Below are positions 44,812 through 53,987 of a DNA stretch of 64,000 nt, one piece after another. Location: contig JAGTPG010000002.1 in the NCBI GenBank assembly GCA_018195615.1, positions 5,449,501 to 5,513,500 of the forward strand, given 5' to 3'. Under the pieces are notes generated by a model. That model was given only the letters and a program-made list of their open reading frames with translations, was not told the DNA's origin and did not search any database. The first letter of the stretch is position 1. The number at the start of each line of letters is the position of its first letter. Both the position numbers and the translations under genes were made by a program. The DNA is from Streptomyces tuirus (GTDB lineage Bacteria; Actinomycetota; Actinomycetes; Streptomycetales; Streptomycetaceae).

Positions 44812-45215
44812 ACGGATGGAGCTCTGGCGGGCCTGGCCGGGTTCTGTTACCGGCGCCGCCGCCTGGTCCTCCTGGCCTGGATCGTCGGCGTGATCGCCGT
44901 GGCGTTAGTCGGCTTTGGCTACGGCGCCGCCCCCGCAACGACTTCTCCGGAGGAGACTCGCAGTCGGCCAAGGCACAGCAGCTGATGGAGAAGCACTTCC
45001 CCAAGGAGCAAGGGGACAGGCTGACCCTCGCGATCAAGGCTGACAAGGGGATCGACGATCCTGCCGCCCGGCAGAAGACCCGGGGCGCCAGCTTGCGCGG
45101 GGCGTATTCCGTCGCCGCCTCGGACACCGTCTCCGCGCAGGTGGACAGGGCTGTGCCGAGCGGCAGCGAGTCGGAGTTCTCCGCCGCCCCGGCATCGCAC
45201 TGCGTCAGATCTTGA
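44812..45215 (+). pseudogene. N-terminal fragment of an MMPL/RND transporter
   Basis: ALAGLAGFCYRRRRLVLLAW and IVGVIAVALVGFGYGAAP form the first membrane span of MMPL transporters. After a frameshift at about 44935 come DFSGGDSQSAKAQQLMEKHF and GDRLTLAIKADKGIDDPAA, the expected next segment. The reading then loses similarity and stops. About 100 of some 700 expected residues remain, so it is a dead gene. Confidence 0.65.
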
Positions 45216-45597
45216 TGATGTGGACGCCGGGACCGCACAGCATGTGGACGTCTTCGGGGTCCGAGGTCAGGACAGTCGCGGGTGAGAGGGAGGCCAATGC
45301 GGTGGCGGCCACGATGGCGTCGAGGGCGTATTTGTGGCCGTGCAGGCCGGCTGCGGCGAGGAGTTTGCTGGCGTGGCGGGCGATGGCTTCGGTGGGCGGG
45401 ATGATGTTGACCCGGGAGACGGCGTAGTCGAAACGGGCCTGGTTGGTCTTGGGGTCGCGGGCTTCGACCAGGGTGACGGAGCTGGTGACGACGCGGATGT
45501 CCTCGGCCTCGGCGGCGGCCAGCCATTCGGTGAGTTCAGGTGCGCGTCGTACGAGTTTGGACAGACCTTCGCAGTCGAGGACGAGGGTGCCGCTCAC
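45205..45597 (-). CDS. PIN-domain toxin (VapC-like)
   Basis: 130 residues from GTG 45597. PIN residues: GTLVLDCEGLSKLV (Asp), SSVTLVEARDPK (Glu), YALDAIVAATALA (Asp) and VLTSDPEDVHML (Asp). The start overlaps the antitoxin stop (GTGA). It is a second toxin-antitoxin module, 1.3 kb from the first, with a different antitoxin family. It follows the dead MMPL gene on the opposite strand. Confidence 0.87.
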   Translation of the reverse strand: MSGTLVLDCEGLSKLVRRAPELTEWLAAAEAEDIRVVTSSVTLVEARDPKTNQARFDYAVSRVNIIPPTEAIARHASKLLAAAGLHGHKYALDAIVAATALASLSPATVLTSDPEDVHMLCGPGVHIIKI

Positions 45598-45872
45598 GCG
45601 GCGTCCGCCGAACCCGCGGTGTCACCGCGCAGGACGGCCCGCTTGGCCTCGACCGCTGCCTGGTCGACTGAGCCGTGTTCGGATTCTGCGTCTTCGATGA
45701 GTTCGCGCAGACGGTCGCGCTCCAGTTGGCGCTGGATGAGGGCTTCGACGTAGGCGGACATGCCCCGCCTGCCGGTACGTGCCTTGAGGGCGGCGATGGT
45801 GCCTTCGTGGAGGGAGACGGAGACCGGGCGGACGGGGCCTTCGCCGGGCGCCGGCTCGGGAGTAAGGGCCAT
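45594..45872 (-). CDS. RHH-type antitoxin partner
   Basis: 92 residues. An N-terminal strand VRPVSVSLHEGTIAALKARTG, then MSAYVEALIQRQLERDRL, fits a ribbon-helix-helix domain; the C-terminal acidic helix would bind the toxin. An inverted repeat lies 11 bp upstream of the start and fits autorepression. Confidence 0.8.
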   Translation of the reverse strand: MALTPEPAPGEGPVRPVSVSLHEGTIAALKARTGRRGMSAYVEALIQRQLERDRLRELIEDAESEHGSVDQAAVEAKRAVLRGDTAGSADAA

Positions 45873-45882
45873 GGAGCCACTT

Positions 45883-45899
45883 TAACAAAACTCTTGTTA
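45883..45899. promoter_or_regulatory. Inverted repeat operator upstream of the antitoxin
   Basis: TAACAA and TTGTTA arms separated by AACTC, in an AT-rich patch unlike the surrounding GC-rich sequence. The position just upstream of the antitoxin start is where RHH antitoxins bind. Confidence 0.6.
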
Positions 45900-45975
45900 T
45901 TGGCTGGGGTGGTTCTGCCGCGTTGCGGCTTGACCGGAGGTAGGTGGCGGATGCCTCGCGGGGCACAGATCCTCT

Positions 45976-46434
45976 GTGATCATCAAGCGCGACGATGCGA
46001 CACGTGGGCTGACGCGCGAGGAACTCGCACTGCCCGCGGCCGTGGACTTGGAGACGGCGAACCGTGCGCTGTCCCGCAGTCGGACCACGGGGTGCGACCT
46101 CGCCAAGCGCGGCCTGTGTCGGTGCACGATCCTGCGTCTGGGCAACGCCGACCGGGTCGTCACCCCCGGTGGCGACGGCGCCGATTCCTGGCACCTCGAG
46201 ATCGGCCGCTGGGTCCCCGATGACCCCGACGAGGACTACGAGGATTGCAGTAGCGCAACAGGTAGTGCGGTAGTTCGCTGTGTGCTCCCCACGTCGCCGG
46301 GCGCTGATGAGATCGCCGATCTGTTGAACCGGGTCGAAGGTCAGGCGGACCTGCTTGCCGAGTGGGCCGAAACGCGTGTCGGAGGGGTGCTCGAGGGGAC
46401 GCGGTTCGTCGTCACGGAGTGCTACGACGACTGA
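45976..46434 (+). CDS. Hypothetical protein
   Basis: 152 residues from GTG 45976 (MIIKRDDATRGLTREELALP). It has a Cys-containing segment CDLAKRGLCRCTILRLGNAD and an acidic DDPDEDYEDC stretch; no known domain. Codon use is Streptomyces-like. It is the last gene of the island before the terminator/att remnant. Confidence 0.5.
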   Translation: MIIKRDDATRGLTREELALPAAVDLETANRALSRSRTTGCDLAKRGLCRCTILRLGNADRVVTPGGDGADSWHLEIGRWVPDDPDEDYEDCSSATGSAVVRCVLPTSPGADEIADLLNRVEGQADLLAEWAETRVGGVLEGTRFVVTECYDD

Positions 46435-46631
46435 GCCTCGCCCTCATCATCAGGCGGCCGGCGATCCCGAGGCGGCAGCGCTCGACCTGGGCCGAGTTTG
46501 CGGTCAGCCGCCCATGGCGAGTGGGCCGCTGCCTCGGAAGTCGCCTCCGGAGCCCCGGCCAGGCACGCCGAATGCGTGGGCGATGCGTGAACGGACGGTT
46601 CAGCACCCATTGGATCAGGCGTCATGCCATC

Positions 46632-46642
46632 CGGCTCCACTG
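46632..46642 (+). repeat. Short att remnant (CGGCTCCACTG)
   Basis: 11 bp identical to the tRNA-Thr 3' end plus CCA and flank at 20290-20300. It is directly followed by a strong terminator, as after a tRNA. It probably marks the outermost, original chromosomal junction of the island. Confidence 0.5.
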
Positions 46643-46645
46643 GGG

Positions 46646-46680
46646 CCCCAGGTCAGATGGATTCTGACCTGGGGTTTCTC
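46646..46680. terminator. tRNA-type terminator at the island end
   Basis: Perfect 11-bp arms CCCCAGGTCAG/CTGACCTGGGG with a 7-nt loop, followed by TTTCTC. It resembles the terminator after attR (36457-36493), which shares the CCCCAGG/CCTGGGG core. Confidence 0.8.
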
Positions 46681-46692
46681 GTGGTCCTGGGA

Positions 46693-46797
46693 TTACTTGA
46701 GGTAGACGAGGCCGTCGGTGGTGATGGTGGGGCGGCCGGTGGTGCCCACTACGACGATCCTGACGGTGTGCTTGGCGCTGCTGGACCAGTTCCGTGG
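46693..46797 (-). pseudogene. C-terminal fragment of a secreted protein
   Basis: About 34 residues: NWSSSAKHTVRIVVVGTTGR then PTITTDGLVYLK and a TAA stop. The pattern resembles a beta-rich C-terminal domain of secreted hydrolases. The rest of the gene is absent. Confidence 0.35.
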
Positions 46798-46845
46798 GAG
46801 AGCCCAGGCCGGACAGGCGCCCCCCGGCCTGGGCTTTCGGGTCGT

Positions 46846-47738
46846 TCAGCGGGAGGCTTCCCGCTCGACCGGCAGCCACAGTTCCGCATCCGCCTGCGTC
46901 CCGTCCGCCGACAGGTCGGTCCGCAGGATCTCCGGCCCGGGGCGGCTGCGGTACGGGTTCGACGGGAACCACTCGGTGAACACGTCCCGCCACAGCTCCT
47001 GGATGGCCTGCGGTGCCGGGCCGGAGGTGGTGAAGACCGCCCAGGTGCCGGGTGGGACGGGCAGCACGGTGGAGCCCTCGGGGCGTCCGGCAGGCCCTCG
47101 GGCGGGACGGGCCCGGCGGTGATCACCGCCTGGTAGTAGTCGAGCTCGGTGCCCTCGGCCCGGCTCGGGTCCAGATCGTCGCAGACCGCGACGACGCCGT
47201 GCGGCTCCTGCGCGGACAGCGCCTTCAGACGTTCCAGGGCCTGTGGGCCGAGGCCTCGGACGAAGTCGATGATCGCCTGGTTCGGACCCGAGTGCACCAA
47301 GGGGATCCGGGTCTTGAAACCGGTGACGGTGAACGCCGGCCGGTCCACCACGCGGTAGTGCATGCTGCTGCTCCCTTCGACAGTGAGACGGAAGGTCAGC
47401 CGGGCCTGCGAGACGAGTGCCGCGCCGGTGCGCCTGGCCTCGCCCGGACCGACGCCGTGCATCGCGCGGAACGCCCGTGCGAACGCCTCGCCCGAGCCGT
47501 AGCCGTAGCGCACCGCGATCTCCAGCAGCGTCGCGTCGCTCGCGAGCACCTCCGCACCCGCGACGGTCAGCCGCCGGCGACGGATGTACTCCGACAGGGG
47601 CATGCCTGCCAGTGCGGAGAACATCCGGCGCAGGTGGTACTCCGAGGTGCATGCCGTACGTGCCAGGTCCGCCGCGTCGATGGGCAGGCCGAGGCGTCGT
47701 TCGATGTGCGCCATGGCCTCGTTGAGTCGATCCAGCAC
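46846..47738 (-). CDS. AraC-family regulator with GyrI-like effector domain, one apparent frameshift
   Basis: About 297 residues when repaired. Two AraC HTH motifs are near the N-terminus (IDAADLARTACTSEYHLRRM and LLEIAVRYGYGSGEAFARAF), then a linker and a GyrI-like small-molecule binding domain (MHYRVVDRPAFTVTGFKTRI ... PPGTWAVFTTSGPAPQAI ... ELWLPVEREASR). A G run one base short at 47080-47083 breaks the frame. Such proteins often respond to lipophilic drugs; the ligand and targets are unknown. Confidence 0.82.
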
Positions 47739-47946
47739 GCCCGGTCTTCCTTCCTTTTCCGTGCCCTCACGCTAGGCAGCGTGCGCACTCCGGCACCCGA
47801 CATCCTGTGCCCGATCCGGTCGGGTGCGGCCTCCCCGAACGGCGTAGGCGCGCCGCCGTCCGGCAGGCGTATTTAAGGGGTCCTTACCGTGAACGGATAG
47901 CATCGCCCGTCAACCCGTCAGTTGCCGACCGGGACGAGGTGAGGAC

Positions 47947-48840
47947 ATGGGGGCGCCCAGGATCGCCGTCGCCGTGGTGACCATGGGCAACCGGCCGGAC
48001 GAGGTCGACGCGCTGCTGCGGTCCGTGGCCAAGCAGGACGTGGCGCCCGAGCGGATCGTCATCGTCGGCAACGGCTGCCCGTTGCCGGAGTTCGCCCGGC
48101 GGCTGTCCCTGCCCGGCGAGGTCACCCCGATCGAGCTCGACGAGAACCTGGGGTGCCCCGGCGGGCGGAACGCGGCCCTCGCGCGGCTACGGGAGTTCGG
48201 CGACATCGACGTCGTCGTCGACCTGGACGACGACGGGCTGCTCGTGGACGCCGACGTGCTGCGCCGGGTGCGGGAGCTGTACGCCGCCGACGACCGGCTC
48301 GGCATCGTCGGGTTCCGTATCGCCGACGAGCTCGGCGAGACGCAGCAGCGCCATGTGCCCCGGCTCGGCAAGTCGGATCCCCAGCGTGGTGGGTACGTCA
48401 CCGGGTTCCTCGGCGGCGGGCACGCGCTGCGGATGGCGATGCTGGACGAGGTCGGCGACTGGCCCGCCGAGTTCTTCTTCGCGCACGAGGAGACCGACCT
48501 GGCCTGGCGTGCCGCGGACGCGGGCTGGCGCATCCTCTACGCGCCCGAGCTGCTCCTCCAGCACCCGAAGACCTCGCCCGCCCGGCACGCCATCTACTAC
48601 CGAGTGAACGCCCGCAACCGGGTCTGGCTGGTGCGCCGTCGGCTGCCGGTCGCGCTCGTCCCCGTCCACCTGGCCGTCTGGGTGCTGCTCACCCTCGCAC
48701 GGAACCGGTCCGGCGCCGGGCTGCGCGCGTGGTTCGGCGGATTCGTGGAAGGCGTACGGGAGTCGGCGGGGGAGCGGCGGCCCATGCGCTGGCGCACGGT
48801 GTGGCGGCTCACCCGGCTGGGGCGGCCGCCCGTCGTCTGA
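47947..48840 (+). CDS. Glycosyltransferase family 2
   Basis: 297 residues. GT-A fold signs: VAVVTMGNRPDEVDALLRSV, NGCPLPEF, NLGCPGGRNAAL, the DxD-like VVDLDDDGLL, and FFFAHEETDLAWRAADAGWR (acceptor/catalytic ED). A hydrophobic segment near the C-terminus (LVPVHLAVWVLLTLAR) may associate with the membrane. It probably adds a sugar to a cell-envelope glycan or lipid; the substrate is not known. Confidence 0.88.
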   Translation: MGAPRIAVAVVTMGNRPDEVDALLRSVAKQDVAPERIVIVGNGCPLPEFARRLSLPGEVTPIELDENLGCPGGRNAALARLREFGDIDVVVDLDDDGLLVDADVLRRVRELYAADDRLGIVGFRIADELGETQQRHVPRLGKSDPQRGGYVTGFLGGGHALRMAMLDEVGDWPAEFFFAHEETDLAWRAADAGWRILYAPELLLQHPKTSPARHAIYYRVNARNRVWLVRRRLPVALVPVHLAVWVLLTLARNRSGAGLRAWFGGFVEGVRESAGERRPMRWRTVWRLTRLGRPPVV

Positions 48841-49196
48841 TGCCGATCGGCCGGCGCCGTAGGGAGTGAGTGGGTCCCGGCCGTTCACCTCCGCCGACCG
48901 GGACCCGGACCCGGCCGCGGCGGCGACACTCCCCCGAGTTGCGCGTCCAGACGCGCGCGCCGCCGGGCCAGATTCGATGTAGTGATCACATCAGGCTTTG
49001 CCAACGGATCGCTAACATGTGGCCAATGGTTCGACGTTGCGTCGTCTGTTGATTGGCGTGAAGTCGCCGAACCAAGATCGAAGGCGGCCTGACCAGCGGC
49101 TGTCCCTGCGGAGCAGGTGAAGGTCAAGGTGGCGGAAAACCGCTGCCCAGGGGTGGAAACTCGTCAAGGGCGGAGGCACGGGAAGGCGGGGGCGCG
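48841..49196. other. Intergenic region
   Basis: 356 bp between the glycosyltransferase and the NB-ARC regulator gene. It holds an AT-richer patch around 48975-49030, perhaps promoter sequence, and no supported gene. Confidence 0.4.
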
Positions 49197-50065
49197 ATGA
49201 TGCGGTTCGGGCTGTTGGGACCGCCGGTGCTGTACGACGACGTCCGGGGCGGTGTCAGCGGCAGCGGTGTCGCGGGTCCTTAGCAGGGCGGGAGAGAAGC
49301 CCGGGGCGTCGCGAGCCCCAAGTCCCGGGTGCTGCTGGCCGCGTTGCTCCTCGACGCCGGGCGGGCCGTGTCCGTGGATGCGCTCAAGGACGCCCTGTGG
49401 GGCGGGGAGCCGCCCGTTTCCGCCCAGGCCTCGCTGCACAATCACGTGGCCCGGTTGCGGCGGTTGCTCGACGAGCCCGACCGGCTGCGGACCGTGCCGT
49501 CCGGGTATGTGCTGCGGGTCGACGAGGGCGAGCTGGACGTCCACGTGTTCGACGCCCGGGTCGCCGCCGCCCGTGCCGCGCACGCCGGCCAGGACTGGGA
49601 GCGTGTGGTGCGCGCATGCACGGACGCGCTCTCCCTGTGGCGGGGCGCGCCGCTCGCCGGGCTGCCGCCCGAGGTGGGCGGGTACGCCTTCGCCCAGCGG
49701 TTGCGCGAGGCCCGGTTGCTGCTCCTGGAGTGGCGCTACGACGCCGAGTTGGCGCTGGGTGGTCCACGACTCCATGAGCTCGTTCCGGAGCTGGCGGCGT
49801 TGACCGCCGAGTATCCGCTGCGGGAGGTGTACCACCGCCAGCTCATGCTCGCCCTGTACCGCACCGGCCGCCAGGCCGAGGCCCTCGCCGTCCACCACGA
49901 CCTGCGCACCCGCCTCGTCGACCGACTCGGCATCGAGCCGGGGCCGGGGGTGCGGGCGGCGCATGTCGAGGTGCTGCGGGGGGCTGTGGGCAACGGCGGT
50001 TCGGGGGGCCCTGGCCCTCAGGGTGGGGCCCTGGGGGTGGGGGTGGCGGTTCGGCGGGCTCAGGG

Positions 50066-50146
50066 GGCGGTGGCTCGTGGGGCCCGGAGGGCGGCGGCTC
50101 GTGGCGCCCGAGGGCGGTGGCTCGTGGCGCCCGAGGGCGGTGGCTC
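50066..50146. repeat. 23/24-bp tandem repeats in the AfsR-like gene
   Basis: Units at 50066 (24 bp), 50090 (23 bp), 50113 (23 bp) and a partial unit at 50136, based on GGCGGTGGCTCGTGGCGCCC. Unit length is not a multiple of 3, so copy changes shift the frame; this is where the regulator frame is lost. Confidence 0.8.
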
Positions 50147-51286
50147 CCAGCCGTCCGCGCGCGTCCCGGGTTGTGATGGCGGCGCCGTATCGTCCTCGCC
50201 CGTCCAGTCGCCCCGCTTCCCGCCCAGTTGCCCTCGCCCCCGCCCACTTCACCGGACGCGCCCTCGTGCGTGACTCCCTGCGCCACTCCCTCACACCACC
50301 TGGTCCGCACCCCACCGCCGTCATCAGCGGCATGGCCGGTGTCGGCAAGAGCGCACTCGCCCTGCACGTCGCACATGAGTTGGCGGAACGTTTCCCCAAT
50401 GGGCAGCTCTACCTCGACCTGCACGGTGCGAGCCCCGGCAGGCCCCCTCTCACCCCCGGCCAGGCGCTGACCGCCCTGCTGCGTGATCTCGGCGTCGAGC
50501 CCTCCCGCGTCCCGAACTCCCGGACGGGGCCTCCGCCCTGCTGCGTTCGCTGCTCGCCCGACGCGCACGCTCCTGGTCCTGGACGATGCCGCGAGCGCCG
50601 CGCAGGTACGGCCGTTGCTGCCGGGCGGTGCCGGGTGCGCGGTGATCGTCACCAGCCGTTCGCCGCTCACCGCGCTGGACGGCGTCGCCCGCTTCCCGCT
50701 CGGCCCGCTGTCGGAGGAGGAGGGCGCGACTCTGCTGCGAGCGGCTTCCGGCCGGGACGGACTGGAGGGCTCGGGCGCCGTCCGTCTCCTCGTCCAACTC
50801 ACCGGCCGCCTGCCCCTGGCCCTGCGCGTCGTCGCCGCGCGGCTCGCCGCCAGGCCGGCCCTGACGCCTGACGTGCTCGCCGGTCAACTGGCCGAGCGGG
50901 GCGGGCGGTTGCGGCACCTCGAGTACGACGACCTGAGCGTGCGCCGCTCGCTGGCCGTCGCGCACGACGCCCTCGCCGGCTCCGAGCACGAGGCCGACCG
51001 GGACGCGGCCCTCACGCTGAGGCGTATCGGCGCGCTCGATCTGCCCGCGTACGACGCACCCCTGCTCGCCCGCCTCACCGGCACGGGCGAACGCCGCACC
51101 GAGGCGGCGCTGGATCGCCTCGTCGACGTCGCCCTGCTCCAGGAGCCGGCCTACGGCCGCTACGCACCGCACGGCCTGGTACGCGACTTCGCCCGCGAAC
51201 TCGCCGCGGAGTGGGACGCCGACGGCACCGGCGCCGCGGCCGGGGCCGCCGCAACCGGGATCGACACCGCGAGGGGATGGGGCACC

Positions 51287-51340
51287 GCGAGTGGATCGGG
51301 CTCGGCGAGTGGATCGGGCTCGGCGAGTGGATCGGGCGCC
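51287..51340. repeat. Three 18-bp tandem repeats
   Basis: Copies of GCGAGTGGATCGGGCTCG at 51287, 51305 and 51323 (the last diverges at its end), encoding SGSGSA in the tail of the broken regulator. A longer flanking repeat (GCAACCGGGATCGACACCGC) occurs at about 51250 and 51377. Confidence 0.8.
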
Positions 51341-51484
51341 GTGGCGGGCACCAGCGCTGCGGGCGTGAGTGTTGCGGCAACCGGGATCGACACCGCGAGT
51401 GGAGGGGCCGCTGCCGCAACCGGCACCATCCATCACCCGGCCGATCTGCGGGCCGCCGAACCCCCGACCCGGTCAAGCGAATGA

Positions 51485-53188
51485 TCACTTGGCGTCCGCA
51501 TAGCACTCCACCACCGCGGTCGTGAACGGGAACCGCACCGGCGTCTCCCCGAAGGTCAGCCGTCCGGCCAGGGCCGCTGCCTCGTGGATCGCCGCCACGA
51601 CCGTCGCCGTCTCCTCCTCGGGACAGTGCACGATCACCTCGTCGTGCTGGAAGAAGACCAGCTCGGCCGACAGATCAGCGCACGTCCTCCGCAGCGCGGC
51701 GAGCAGCAGCAGCGCCCAGTCGGCCGCGCTGCCCTGGACGACGAAGTTGCGGGCGAAGCGGCCGCGGGCGCGGGCGTTGGTGGAGGCGTAGCCGGGCACC
51801 CACTGTCCGCCGTCCGGCTGGTCGTCCGCGCCGGGGACGACGGAAGCCGTCGGGATGCCGGCCTCCTCGGTCGCGTCGTCCGTCCCCCGGGCCGCCGGCG
51901 GGCAGGTGCGGCCCAGCCAGGTCCGTACGAGCCGGCCCTCCTCGCCGGCCCGGGCCGCCTCGTCCACGTACGCCACCGCCCTGGGGAAGCGGCGTCTGAG
52001 CGCGGCGAGGTTCTTCAGGCCGTCGCCGGAGGTCTGGCCGTAGACCGCGCCCAGCACGGCGAGTTTGGCCTGGGCGCGGTCGCCGGAGAAGGCGCGGTCG
52101 GAGACGGACTGGTACAGGTCGCTCTCCCGGCCGGCCACCTCCATCAGACCGGGATCGCGGGAGATGGCGGCGAGCACACGCGGCTCCATCTGGTCGGCGT
52201 CGGCGACGACGAGCCGCCAGCCGGGGTCGGCGACCACGGCCCGCCGGATCACCTTGGGGATCTGGAGCCCGCCTCCGCCGTTGGTCACCCAGCGCCCGGT
52301 CACCGTCCCGCCCGCGAGGAACTCCGGCCGGAACCGCCCCTCGCGCACCCAGTCCTGGAGCCAGGACCAGCCGTGGGCGACCCAGATGCGGTAGAGCTTC
52401 TTGTATTCGAGGAGCGGTTTCACGGCCGGGTGGTCGACCGTCTCGATCTCCCACTTGCGGGTCGAGGTGACCTTGATGCCGGCCTGCGCGAAGGCCTTGA
52501 CCACGTCGGCGGGCAGGTCGGGGCGGACCCGGCGGCCGAACGCGGTGGACACCTCGTCGGCGAGTTCGGCCAGGCGGCGCGGCTCACCGCCGCCCGCGTA
52601 CCGCTCGCCCAGCAGGTCGTGCAGTACCGCGCGGTGCACCTCGGCGCGCCAGGGGAGCCCGGCGCGGTTCATCTCGGCGGCCACCAGCATGCCCGCCGAC
52701 TCGGCGGCCGTCAGCAGGCGCATCCGGTCGGGCTGTTCGGCCCGTTCGTGCCGCCGCTGCTGTTCGGCGTAGACCGCGAGGAGGTCCGGCAGGGGCAGGT
52801 GGACGCCCTGCGGTTCGAACAGTGAGGACTGCGCGCCCGGTTCGGCGGACCGCTGGGGCGGATCGGGCGGTACGGGGCCGCCGCGCAGCCGGGCCAGGGC
52901 GGCCGCGGCCGAGCGTGGTTCCCCGTACCGCCCCTCGTGGCCGAGGAGGAGCGTCTCCGCTGCCTCGATGTCGTAGCACCGCTCGACTCGCACCCCCGTG
53001 GCGAGCAGGCGCGGGTAGACCTCGGCGGTGGACCGCCACACCCACCGCGTGACGCCGGGACGGCTCCGCACGGCCTCGGCGGGATCCGCCTCCCGCCGCA
53101 CCGGCCCGGCGGGCAGCCCGTCCGGACCGAGGGGGGCGACGTCCACGCCACCGTCCTCGGCCGCAGCGAGCGCCCACCGGTCGGCCAT
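51485..53188 (-). CDS. Bifunctional 3'-5' exonuclease/DNA polymerase (family A)
   Basis: 567 residues starting MADRWALAAAEDGG. The C-terminal polymerase has motif A VVADADQMEPRVLAAIS (variant of DxSxxELR), an O-helix-like AKLAVLGAVYGQTSGDG, and motif C FFQHDEVIVHCPEE. The N-terminal half is a degenerate exonuclease-like domain. It is shorter than PolI and typical of the extra actinobacterial family A polymerase; it is probably not the main PolI. A repair role is inferred. The stop at 51485 abuts the end of the convergent regulator gene. Confidence 0.88.
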   Translation of the reverse strand: MADRWALAAAEDGGVDVAPLGPDGLPAGPVRREADPAEAVRSRPGVTRWVWRSTAEVYPRLLATGVRVERCYDIEAAETLLLGHEGRYGEPRSAAAALARLRGGPVPPDPPQRSAEPGAQSSLFEPQGVHLPLPDLLAVYAEQQRRHERAEQPDRMRLLTAAESAGMLVAAEMNRAGLPWRAEVHRAVLHDLLGERYAGGGEPRRLAELADEVSTAFGRRVRPDLPADVVKAFAQAGIKVTSTRKWEIETVDHPAVKPLLEYKKLYRIWVAHGWSWLQDWVREGRFRPEFLAGGTVTGRWVTNGGGGLQIPKVIRRAVVADPGWRLVVADADQMEPRVLAAISRDPGLMEVAGRESDLYQSVSDRAFSGDRAQAKLAVLGAVYGQTSGDGLKNLAALRRRFPRAVAYVDEAARAGEEGRLVRTWLGRTCPPAARGTDDATEEAGIPTASVVPGADDQPDGGQWVPGYASTNARARGRFARNFVVQGSAADWALLLLAALRRTCADLSAELVFFQHDEVIVHCPEEETATVVAAIHEAAALAGRLTFGETPVRFPFTTAVVECYADAK

Positions 53189-53241
53189 ACCGCGAGTGTG
53201 CCAGGGGGTCTGACAACGCCCCCTGCCGCCGCCGACGCGGG

Positions 53242-53985
53242 TCAGGACTCGTCCAGCGTGTCCTTCTGGGCCTGCACGATCTTCTCCAGCACCTCGGCCA
53301 CGTACCGCTCGGTCCGCTCCTTGCCGACGCCGAGGCCGCTGAGGACGCCCTCGCCGTTCTCGTGCTCCAGCAGGGCGAGCAGGATGTGCTCGGTGCCGAT
53401 GTAGTTGTGGCCGAGGCGCAGGGCCTCGCGGAAGGTGAGCTCCAGGACCTTCTTGGCGGCCTGGCCGTAGGGCACGAGCTCCGGGACCTCGTCGACGGCC
53501 GGCGGGAGCGCCGCCGTCGCCGCCTCGCGGACGCGGTCGAGAGGGACGCCCTGCTCGACGAGTGCCTTCGCGGCAAGGCCCTCGGGCTCGGCCAGCAGCC
53601 CGAGGACGAGGTGCTCGGGCACGCCCTCGGCGTTGTGCGCGGCCTTGGCCGCGTTGTGCGCGGCCATCACCGTGTTGCGGGCGCGCGGGGTGTAGCGGTT
53701 GAAGCCCTGGCTCGGGTCGAGGTCGGCCGATTCCTTGGGCACGAAGCGCTTCTGCGCCGCCTGCCGGGTGACCCCCATGCTCTTGCCGATGTCCGTCCAT
53801 GAGGCGCCGGACCGCCGCGCCTGGTCCACGAAGTGGCCGATCAGGTGGTCGGCCACCTCGCCGAGATGATCGGCGGCGATCACCGCGTCCTGGAGCTGCT
53901 CGAGGGGTTCCTGGTGAACCTTCTTGATCGCCGCGATCAGGTCGTCGAGGCGTACGGATGACGTGATGTCGGGGTTCGTCGTCAT
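53242..53985 (-). CDS. HTH plus Clp N-domain protein
   Basis: 247 residues. An N-terminal helical region has a HTH-like SWTDIGKSMGVTRQAAQKRF at about 77-96. Then come two Clp-N repeats (FNRYTPRARNTVMAAHNAAK ... VPEHLVLGLLAEPEG; LTFREALRLGHNYIGTEHIL). There is no AAA+ domain, so it is not a chaperone. The Clp-N part may bind substrates or adaptors while the HTH binds DNA. Two inverted repeats at its own start suggest autoregulation. Confidence 0.8.
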   Translation of the reverse strand: MTTNPDITSSVRLDDLIAAIKKVHQEPLEQLQDAVIAADHLGEVADHLIGHFVDQARRSGASWTDIGKSMGVTRQAAQKRFVPKESADLDPSQGFNRYTPRARNTVMAAHNAAKAAHNAEGVPEHLVLGLLAEPEGLAAKALVEQGVPLDRVREAATAALPPAVDEVPELVPYGQAAKKVLELTFREALRLGHNYIGTEHILLALLEHENGEGVLSGLGVGKERTERYVAEVLEKIVQAQKDTLDES

Positions 53986-53987
53986 GG

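Larger units (their letters stand above)
49197..51484 (+). pseudogene. SARP/AfsR-type NB-ARC regulator, broken reading frame
   Basis: It starts MMRFGLLGPPVLYDDVRGG, but an in-frame TAG lies at 49279-49281. The frame resumes with SPKSRVLLAALLLDAGRAVS, the winged-helix and BTAD domains (to about 49970). A 23-bp repeat array then shifts the frame into the NB-ARC part: VISGMAGVGKSALALHVAHE (P-loop), and, after two more one-base shifts near 50519-50521 and 50557-50560, TLLVLDDAASAAQVRPLL (Walker B) and GRLPLALRVVAARLAA. It ends with a Gly/Ser/Ala-rich repeat tail. It is either a decayed gene or one hit by several sequence errors. Confidence 0.7.

Noticed and set aside
50066..51340. Possible CRISPR because of short repeats
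   Set aside because: Units are contiguous, with no unique spacers, and lie within a coding gene. No cas genes in the window.
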